The notes below the pieces were generated by a model. That model did no database searches, was not told the origin of the DNA, and saw nothing but the letters and a program-made list of their open reading frames with translations. Positions 26,929 through 34,879 of a stretch of DNA of 34,879 bases are shown piece after piece; within the stretch, counting starts at the first letter, position 1, and each line of letters begins with the position of its first letter. The translations under genes and the position numbers were made by a program. This DNA is from Batkoa obscura (Eukaryota; Entomophthoromycota; Entomophthoromycetes; Entomophthorales; Batkoaceae): assembly GCA_030770535.1 (NCBI GenBank), contig JASVEC010000183.1, positions 1 to 34,879 of the forward strand, read 5' to 3'.

Positions 26929-29900
26929 TTAAAATAATCCTTTAACTTCGCCTGACTCTAAATCAATATCCACATCAAAAAAGCAAGGTCTAGTAGGTAA
27001 ACCAGGCATTGTTTGCATTTCCCCAACTAAAGGATATAAGAAACCAGCACCTACAGAAGCTTTAATATCTCTGATAGGAATAACAAAACCTTTAGGTACC
27101 CCCTTAGCTTTTGAATCCGAGCTCAAAGAATACTGAGTTTTTGCCATACAAATTGGAAGCTTATCGAAACCTTGTTGAGTATATAATTCCAATTTCTTTT
27201 TAGCTAATTCGGAAAATTCTACTCCATCAGCTCCATAAATTTCTTGACAAATTTTGTTAATTTTGGTTTCAATGGAATCTTCTAATGGATATAATAATTT
27301 AAAATCAGTTTCTTGTTGACTTGCTTCAACTACTGCATTAGCTAAATCAACAGCCCCTAAACCACCTTTTGCCCAATGATTGGATGTAACGGCAGCAAAA
27401 GCACCTGCATTCATTGCATAATCTTTAATCAATTCCTCTTCTTTTTCTGTATCACTAGAGAATTTATTAATAGCAACCACTACTGGGATCCCAAATTTAT
27501 GACAATTTTTAATGTGATGAATTAAATTATTGCATCCCTTTTCCAATAATTCTAAATTTTCCTCAGTATATTCGACTGGTAATGGTTTACCTGGTATAAC
27601 TTCTGGTCCACCACCATGCATCTTTAAGGCTCTAATAGTAGCTACTAATACTACTACATTAGGTACTAAACCTGAATTTCTACATTTAATATTAAAGAAT
27701 TTCTCCATTCCAATATCTGCACCAAATCCGGCTTCAGTTACTACAAATCCGGCTTCTTGGTCACTATTGTTATCTACACCAGCTATCTTTAAGGCTATAC
27801 GATCAGCCAAAATGGATGAATTTCCATGCGCAATATTAGCAAATGGTCCTGCATGGACAAATACCGCACTTCCTTCTAAAGTTTGCATCAAGTTGGGTTT
27901 AATAGCATCTTTCATTAATACAGTTAAAGCACCACCAATACCAATATCATCAGCAGTAATTGGATCGCCTGATTTACTGGAAGCTACTACCATATTACCT
28001 AATCTAAAATATTATTATTATTTAGTATTTTGTTATTAAATAATACAATAATTTTTTTAAATTTACCTTTCACGCATATCTTTTAAAGAGGTACTTAATG
28101 CTAATACAGCCATACATTCGGAAGCAACAGCAATATCATAACCAGTTTCTCTAGTCATCCCTTTTTCAGTTGGATTTAATCCTACATTAATACGACGTAA
28201 GAAACGATCATTAATATCAACTACTCTTTGCCAAGTAATCGTTTCTGGGTCAATATCTAATCTAGCAAATTTGCTTATTTCTTCTTCTGTTAAATCATCT
28301 GGATTGGTTTTATCAATGTTTAATTTCTATTATTTAATTATTAATATAGTTGTTATTAAGTCAAATGGTAATTAAATTTACTCTTAATCTTTTCAACATA
28401 ACATCTGCAAATTTACGTTCTCCTTTCTTAGCTGGACATAATCTACTAAATAAAGCTTTGTCTGATTGAGTAGCTTCATGAAACATACGAGCATCAATAG
28501 CAGCAGCTAATAAATTATTAGCTGCAGTAATTGCATGGATATCTCCAGTAAGATGAAGATTAAATTCATCCATTGGAATAACTTGAGAATAACCCCACCT
28601 GCAGCACCACCTTTGATACCAAAGGTAGGCCCTTGAGATGGTTGACGTACACATGCAATGGCTACTTTTCCAAGTTGACTACTAAGAGCTTGACATAATC
28701 CCATAGTAGTAGTGGATTTACCTTCGCCAAGGGGTGTAGGGTTAATACTAAAATAAATGGATGTTTAATATTAAGGTATTATTATCAATGATAATGATTA
28801 CCCAGTAACTACGACATAATTACCATTTTTACGATGCTCTAAACGTTCTAAAATATTTAAACGTACTTTGGCTTTATAATCTCCATAGGGCTCCAACTAT
28901 TTAATTTATAAATATAATGTGCTATCATTATTGTATCATTATTTACTTCAGATTCTAAAACATTTAATTCTTTAGCTAAAGTACTAATTGGTTTAGGAGT
29001 TTGTGCTAAGGCAATATCGATATCGCTAAAAAATATTATTAGTACTTTCATCTTCAATATAAAATATAAATTTCAATCACCTTGGTACAGGTTCTAATAA
29101 GTCTAATTTCAAAGGAACAACTTTACGTTCAGTAGACCATTGATAATATCTTTGAGCAGAAATGACTGTGTTTTTTAACAAAAAGGCAACAGTCATTGGC
29201 CCAACACCTCCAGGTACTGGAGTAATGGCATAGGCTACTTTACTGGCTTCTTCAAATTCAACGTCTCCAGTCCATCTCATGCCAGACTTTTTAGTGGCAT
29301 CTAAGCGGCTGTTAGTTTTGTACTTTTTTTTGGTGATAATGTGTATTGATATTTACCTGGAATGGAATTCATACCCACATCAATAACAACAGCTCCTGGT
29401 TTAACCCATTCTCCTTTAATGTAATTGGCTTGACCAATAGCCACAACTAGGATATCTGCTGTTTTTACCTAGTTGATTAAGCATTAATGTTAGCTAAATT
29501 CTAATTGAAATAATGATTTACAATTTCAGGTAGATTTTGAGTTTGAGAATGACACAAAGTAACAGTACAATTCTCATTGTTCAATAAATGAAAGACCGGG
29601 GTGCCCTAAAATAAACTATTAGTAACAAATTGTTGTAGATTTAATAACAATACTTACTACTATATCACTACGACCAACAACAACTGCTTGTTTACCAGCT
29701 AAAGTAACACCCGATTGTTTTAATAATTCAATACAGCCCAATGGGGTACAAGCTTTAAACATGGGCTCCGCTTTACGTTTAGAAAGATCGCCAATGTTGG
29801 TTGGATGAAAACTAAAAGTAAGTAAATAAGTAATCTTTTCACAGCTCTAGTAACAAACTTATTCTTACCCATCCACATCTTTTGAAGGAAGGATAGCATC

Positions 29901-30422
29901 CGTGACTTGTTTTTCATCTAAACCATCAGGCAATGGTAGTTGAACCAAAAATCCATGAACATTATTATCTTCATTTAAGCGTTTAATGTGAGTCATAAGC
30001 TAACAGAAAAAATAATTTAAATCATTTTAAAATTCAAAATAAAATTTAATTCCTCAAAGCTTACTTCAAATTGAGATACATTTTCAGGTAAACTAAGATG
30101 AGAAAAACCAATACCAATCTACCATTAACTTATTAGAAATAGTTTTTTTTCAAATAGAAAATTTATGCTTACTTCTAAAGCTGCCTTTTCTTTCATTTTA
30201 ACATACAAGGAACTGTCCTCTCGACCACCCACTTGTACAATGGCTAAGTGAGGTTTAAATGTTGGATACTTATTCTTCCAATCTTCTACTTCAATTTTTA
30301 ATGCATCACGAATATTCCTATAAAGGAAGAAATGAAAGTTGAGTTGACATTAAATAATAGAAAATGAGGGAATAAAAAGAAACTTACTTCGATGCTACTT
30401 TTCCATCCAATAATTTTGCCAT
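26929..30422 (-). CDS. ADE3: Trifunctional C1-tetrahydrofolate synthase (13 exons, one apparent frameshift)
   Basis: Methylene-THF dehydrogenase, methenyl-THF cyclohydrolase and formate-THF ligase in one protein, supplying one-carbon units for purines, thymidylate and methionine. Exons (- strand): 30422-30388, 30317-30173, 30118-30065, 29999-29869, 29811-29658, 29605-29522, 29468-29357, 29300-29081, 29025-28947, 28896-28802, 28747-28382, 28326-28067 and 28003-26929. Dehydrogenase/cyclohydrolase motifs: [12 protein letters not shown] (Tyr/Lys), [49 protein letters not shown]. Ligase motifs: P-loop [81 protein letters not shown]. In exon 11 the frame slips by one base at the C-run 28593-28596 (GGGG in the coding sense). 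One extra G would give GGAAGGGYSQ and 936 residues, the family length. Every other junction is in phase, so a sequence error is likelier than decay. No mitochondrial presequence, so cytosolic. Confidence 0.93.
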
Positions 30423-31172
30423 ACTAAATAAAAAGAGGGAGGGGGATATTAGTATTAGTTGTAAATAATGATATCAGTTTATTTTACTTTAATACTTTTA
30501 ATGATCGATTAAATAACAAGTTAGAAATCTTCATCCATTGAATTTATTACTTTCTCGAACCTATTTTATCCCTTTGTATTATTGAATATTTAATTTTATT
30601 TGTTAAATTTGGAATTTAAAATGGACTGATTTGGTGTTTTTTTCTATGATTCGAATTGATTTCGTTCAATTTTGCTTTTTTGCTAAAATTTATTAGTGAC
30701 GACAGAGTACTTGAGAGTAGTGATTTTTCGATTTGGAATTTATTATATGTATAATGTGTTTTATAAAAGAGTTATAAAAGAATCGACTACATTCAATTCT
30801 GATATTTATTAATTTTTATTATCTAGATGTTAAATTAAGTACATTAATTTGTAAAACTTACAATTTATCATATAGTTTTAGTAATAATTTGCAGAATCTG
30901 ATATGCTAATAAATATTATATATAAATAACGTATTATATTAATCAATTCATTTTACTTATATTTTTAAATAAAGCATTAAATAACTATCTATTATCATTT
31001 ATTAAACCCTATCACATATTCACTTTTTAATGTATAAGAAATGATTAGGTCATCACCCTGTATATTTTATAAATTAAAAAAGTGCACTTTTTATTCAACT
31101 CAATTTTTAAAAAATATCAATTCTTAACTTTTCTTGAATTCGAGAACTAATCTTCAACCTAATCATACAATA
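30423..31172. promoter_or_regulatory. Divergent promoter region, C1-THF synthase / Asn-rich gene
   Basis: 750 bp between head-to-head genes. A GAGGGAGGGGG purine run (30435-30445) sits just upstream of the C1-THF synthase start. No Gcn4-type site or other known box was recognised, and there is no MITE. Confidence 0.35.
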
Positions 31173-32717
31173 ATGGATGACACTGTAAATGCATGGAACT
31201 CCTTACGACCAGAAATTATTGATCCAAAAGCAGGTAACTTACATCGTACAGGTAGAAATTTTAAACCTAGTGAGAATGTAAGTAAATCAAACAATAAAAA
31301 TATAAACAGAATGGAAAGGAGTGGAAATAGGCATGGAGGTTGGAATGACAGAGTAAGATTGATAGATTCTCTAAATTGAATTTTATCCCAAATGAAATTT
31401 GTTTTTTGTTTTTTAGAATCAGGTTAATATTAGTAAAGTAGAATCAAAGCAAAGTAATGAAAGTAACATCAATACTAATAGTAGAACATCAAATCAATGG
31501 GGTAGTATAGTGAATTCAAATGGTACTAACGCAGGTCAATTACATCGAAAAGGAAACAATTTTAGACCAAATAAAAAAGAATCAAAAGCAGAATATATTT
31601 ATGATAAAAAAGTAAGTTATCGAGTCTATAAAATTTGTTTATTTATATAGTAATCGTAATTAAATTTATTAAGCAAAGTAATAGTAATATTAAGGACAAC
31701 TATTTGGATGATGAGTGTATGAAATAATTATAACTATAAAAAGATCATATATTAATTATTATTGCTATTAGTGGATAAAATGAAGCCCAAAAACATAGTT
31801 TATAATAAACAACAAGACATACCAGATCATTGGGATCAAACTGTTAATTTGAACAAAGATATAAGGCCCAATTATATGGATGATAAATATAGTAACATTA
31901 ACAACCGATATGATGATCAAAATAATAGCTATCATAGTTATAGTAATAATAATCAATTTAATGATGATGATTATAATATAAATAACAGGGGTAGATATAA
32001 TAATAATGATAATTACTATCATACTGATATAGGAAGTATTTATAATAATAGTAGGAATCAATATTATAATAACAATTATTATTACAAGAATAAATTAAGA
32101 AATCATTATTATGATAATAGAAATCAATATTATAATGATGAGGATGAGGATAACAATAATACATGTTACAATGATAATTTAAGATACAATGTTAGTGATA
32201 ATATTACTGATAATAGATTAAGAAATAATGTTAAAGATGAAGTAAATTATAAAATTATAAATAAATAAGGTATTAATTATATTATAGCATATTAAAACAA
32301 AGTATGATAATATAGAACAACAAGAAGGTTGTTTGGATTATCAAAGTAAATATTGTTTTATTTAATAATATTGATATTGACTTATATTTATTAGGATCTA
32401 ATTTTTTATCAAATGAAGATTCTCCTATCGATCAATTAAATAAAAAATTTAATGAAATGGACCTTCATAAATTACCACATCATAAAAGAATTGATATTAA
32501 TAATGATTTTAATTATAGTCCTTATTTGTTTACTTGTGAAATTGAATTACCTAATGGAAGCCAACAAAAAGTGGATATCTTTGAAATGGATAATTTAATG
32601 GAAGTAGCTTTTGAATTTTGTCAACAATATAAAATAGCTGGTGGTCATACAATTATTAAAAAACTAGCTAAAAGATTAAAGAAAGTAAAGGAACTATATG
32701 TTAAAAATAATTTATAA
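31173..32717 (+). CDS. Asn-rich modular protein of unknown function (6 exons)
   Basis: Not recognised. Hand-spliced exons 31173-31352, 31417-31611, 31674-31716, 31772-32241, 32288-32345 and 32395-32717 join in phase to 422 residues. The N-terminal part holds two copies of a ~30-residue module: NAWNSLRPEI then AGNLHRTGRNFKP, and NQWGSIVNSN then AGQLHRKGNNFRP. A looser third stretch is DHWDQTVNLNKDIRPNY. Residues ~150-290 are Asn/Tyr/Asp-rich, low complexity and probably disordered. The last ~65 residues form a conserved-looking compact domain: LFTCEIELPNGSQQKVDIFE, EVAFEFCQQYKI, IIKKLAKRLKKVKELY. It resembles the short C-terminal fold found in some fungal proteins of the form 'E-L-x-D-G-x ... 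x-A-x-x-F-C', but no name can be given. The small third exon (43 nt) is the weakest part. ATG at 31173 is chosen because no upstream ATG is in frame. Confidence 0.6.
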
Positions 32718-32838
32718 TTAAAGAAAATAAAATGAAGAAAAAACAAAGATATAAATGATAATAAAAAAATGTATTACAGTTATATTTAACAAAAAAAATA
32801 AAAATAAAGTTTATAACTTATAATTTATAATTTGTAAC

Positions 32839-33847
32839 TCATTGCTTATTTTCTCTTATTTTTTTATACTTTAGTTCAGAATTTGTATTGGCATTTACAT
32901 CGTCCTTTGATAATTGACGTTTATATAAAGTAGAAGGAGCTACACCAAAATTAATATCTGTTTTTATATTGAATTCGAAACATAAAACTTTAATCAAAGC
33001 GTGATGATGAACTAATAGTAAATTTATTAATTCTTAATAATAATGAAATGAATAATTTAAACCTACTAGCATGATGAGTACAAAACCATAATTCTCTAAC
33101 TAAACTTGATTTTGAGATTATAAATTTAGATTTACAAGGTTCAATTATACTTTTAATTTTGATATCTAATTCCAATTCCAAATTCATATGTTCGATTTTA
33201 ATAATCAATTCTTTCATAGCTTCTATCATTTTATTAGGTTCTAATTCTAAACTTTTCTATTTAAAATAAAATATTAAATCTTGGCTTCTTTTTATACTAC
33301 ATATTATTACAATAAAACAAATAAACGATAGTTTGTAATCAATGCAACTTACCTCTCTAACTCTTAAATCATAATCTACAATTACTTCTTTTTCTTCTAT
33401 TCCTTTAAACAAGCAATAGAAATGATCTAATACATGACGAAAATGTTTACCAATAGTACTTTTAGGTACTAAATTTGATTTCTTTATAAATAGAATAGGA
33501 TCTGAGATAGAAGATATTAATTTAATACCTTGATCAAGTTGTTGAATAATAGCTTGTTTTAAACCTAAAATGGAAGAGGTAAAAGACTGATTTTCTGAAT
33601 CTTCATCTTCATCTTTTATGTTAACCATAATTTGACTTTTATTTTTTTCCTGTTTGACGTTAATGGGTGATTCATTATCATTGCTCTCTTGTTTACCATT
33701 TATCCATATAATATCATTACTTCTCTCTTCATTCCAACTTTCTTTAACATCACTTTCTTTCTTATTCACTATTATTGGCTTATTATCTTGATTATAGGTA
33801 ACATTTTCTTCATTATTTAACTCCTTTTTATTGTTATTTAAAATCAT
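32839..33847 (-). CDS. DinB-like domain protein (3 exons)
   Basis: Exons 33847-33353, 33256-33067 and 33011-32839 give 285 residues, in phase. Residues 1-90 are charged and low complexity. From about residue 92 a four-helix DinB-type domain can be followed: SSILGLKQAIIQQLDQGIKL, TIGKHFRHVLDHFYCLFKGI, YDLRVRE, then SSLVRELWFCTHHAIHHHAL. The histidines in KHFRHVLDH and the HHAIHHH cluster fit the family's metal triad. The end DINFGVAPSTLYKRQ is a motif I associate with uncharacterised eukaryotic and bacterial DinB-like proteins. The HHAIHHH cluster forms only after splicing across intron 2 (GTAGGT donor), which supports the model. The role is unknown; related bacterial enzymes include thiol-S-transferases. 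Convergent with the Asn-rich gene, stops 121 bp apart. Confidence 0.7.
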
Positions 33848-34497
33848 GATTTTAAAATTTTCAAGTTTGACACATTTTTAAAAATTGAATTACTTTGCTT
33901 TTTATAGTCATTACTTTCTACCCTCATTAATGATTAGATCATATGCTAAAATTTAAATTATTGAACTGAATATTAATTTCTCATCTCAATAATAAAATGA
34001 TATGTGGATGTTTTTTTGGTTTCATCATTTTTCAATCTTTTAAGCACTATTTAAGTGAAAAATTGTTAGTAAAATTCCTAACCAAAAAATACGTCATGGT
34101 AAAAATACAATGGCTGCAGCTGTATTGTGATCTAATTTGCAATAACCTTTATAGTCAGTTAACTGTTTACTTGATTTTTAATATTTATGCTTAGATTGAA
34201 GTGCAATTTTTATAAAAATTAGTTCCTAAATGAATAGCTTATCAGCTCACAATATAATTGTGTAGCAGCTATAAATAAAAATTATTCAAAATAAGTTTAA
34301 TTATATGAGTTAGTATTTTTATTAAAAATAAATTCTTTTAAAATCAATTTTAGATACAATTAATCAATCAACTAATTTTTTATTACTATCCTCTTTTTAG
34401 CTTTCATCTTAAACTCACATCTCTTCAATTTTCCCATTCCATAAAACTTCATATCTTTAATTTGATTTGAATTTTCTTGATTTCTATCCCCAATTAT
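33848..34497. other. Intergenic with inverted MITE copy 13
   Basis: 650 bp. It holds the promoter of the DinB-like gene, the MITE at 34001-34097 and AT-rich spacer. No further gene is supported. Confidence 0.55.
34001..34097 (-). mobile_element. Hairpin MITE, inverted copy 13
   Basis: TATGTGGATGTTTTTTTGG, TTTCATCATTTTTCAATC, TTTTAAGCACTATTTAAGTG, AAAAATTGTTAGTAAAATTC and AAAATACGTCATG. Full family structure in reverse orientation. Confidence 0.72.
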
Positions 34498-34879
34498 TTA
34501 CGCTTCCACATTACTTTTATTTTTCAGCCTTAATGCAAACAATTGTTGAAACTCACCAATTGGATTATTAACACAATGAATAGCCCCTGGTAATGTAGAT
34601 AAAGACCTTGAATTACATGTTGGTATAACTTGACAAAATTTGCATTTATCTACATCCCAAATTTCAATAAAATCTGGATTAAAACCTAATATATAAGGAT
34701 ATTCAAATGCAAAAGAAGTTGGCTCTCCTTCCCACAATATAATAAATTCTAATTAGTACGACGACCATCTTTATCCACATAAAAAGCAAATTCATCATAA
34801 CATAATAAAAAAATCTTTAGTTGATACTTTGTAAATAGCAATAGGTTTAACTACTTCTCTTTTTAGTACAAAATTTAAG
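34498..34879 (-). CDS. Probable Rho-GEF (Rom1/Rom2-like), CNH domain, 3' end (partial)
   Basis: The last ~79 residues of a gene that continues beyond the window: WEGEPTSFAFEYPYILGFN, PDFIEIWDVDKCKFCQVIP, then a C-terminal GEFQQLFALRLKNK. This matches the citron-homology (CNH) domain at the end of fungal Rho1 exchange factors, where the pattern is WEG-P-SFA-YPYILAF-FIEIR-CQIIP. CNH domains also occur in some kinases and vacuolar sorting proteins; the WEGxPxSFA form favours Rom2. Upstream, between 34740 and 34860, the homologous DEFAFYVDKDGRR block and the neighbouring segments lie in different frames, with about two single-base indels. Together with the disturbed FKS edge this suggests poor sequence near the ends. 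Rho1 is the activator of the FKS enzyme at the other end of the window. Confidence 0.7.

Noticed and set aside
27530-28039. 169-codon frame opposite the C1-THF synthase
   Set aside because: Shadow of the strongly conserved ligase exon on the other strand.
28590-28600. Programmed frameshift in C1-THF synthase
   Set aside because: No slippery site or known precedent in this family; a missing base in a homopolymer is simpler.
31768-32164. Two antisense frames rich in Ile or Tyr/His
   Set aside because: Antisense readings of the Asn/Tyr/Asp-rich low-complexity exon 4 of the Asn-rich gene.
33997-34194. Short + strand reading frame of 65 codons
   Set aside because: Its first half is MITE copy 13; open by chance.

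Overview
The window is AT-rich eukaryotic nuclear DNA, most likely from an early-diverging fungus. A fungal-type 1,3-beta-glucan synthase (FKS), the C-terminal CNH domain of a probable Rho-GEF, short introns with GTAAGT/GTAAAT donors and TTAG/ATAG acceptors, the standard genetic code, and asparagine runs encoded by AAT repeats all point that way. The species cannot be fixed from the sequence. An AT-rich zoopagomycete, entomophthoromycete or mucoromycete is a guess.

Layout. (1) 1-3013: C-terminal half of FKS on the + strand, with a disturbed reading frame in the first ~100 bases. (2) 3.6-8.6 kb: a same-strand (-) array of seven B12D/MLRQ-like small membrane protein genes, four intact and three broken, with MITE insertions. 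(3) 8.9-15.0 kb: an ordinary intron-rich block with CIA2 (cytosolic Fe-S targeting), PTC7-like PP2C phosphatase, a GH13_5-like alpha-amylase with 26 consecutive AAT codons, and DRE2 (cytosolic Fe-S assembly) on the - strand. (4) 15.7-24.3 kb: a gene-poor accessory region holding a divergent family of short, cysteine-free, predicted secreted proteins (three intact, at least four broken, one orphan fragment), many copies of a ~103-bp MITE, and a nested pair of LTR-like fossils. (5) 24.8-30.4 kb: on the - strand, a Cid1-like terminal nucleotidyltransferase and a 13-exon trifunctional C1-tetrahydrofolate synthase that carries one apparent single-base frameshift. (6) 31.2-33.8 kb: an Asn-rich modular protein (+) and a DinB-like protein (-). 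(7) 34.5 kb to the end: 3' end of the probable Rho-GEF on the - strand, again with disturbed frame near the edge.

The housekeeping genes do not form an operon. Two pairs are functionally related: CIA2 and DRE2 act in the same Fe-S pathway, and glucan synthase is activated by Rho1, the target of Rom2-type GEFs. The parts most likely to be undescribed are the B12D-like expansion, the secreted protein family with a shared TATA box about 60 bp upstream, and the hairpin MITE family. All spliced models below were built by hand from splice signals, reading phase and recalled family conservation. No database search was run.
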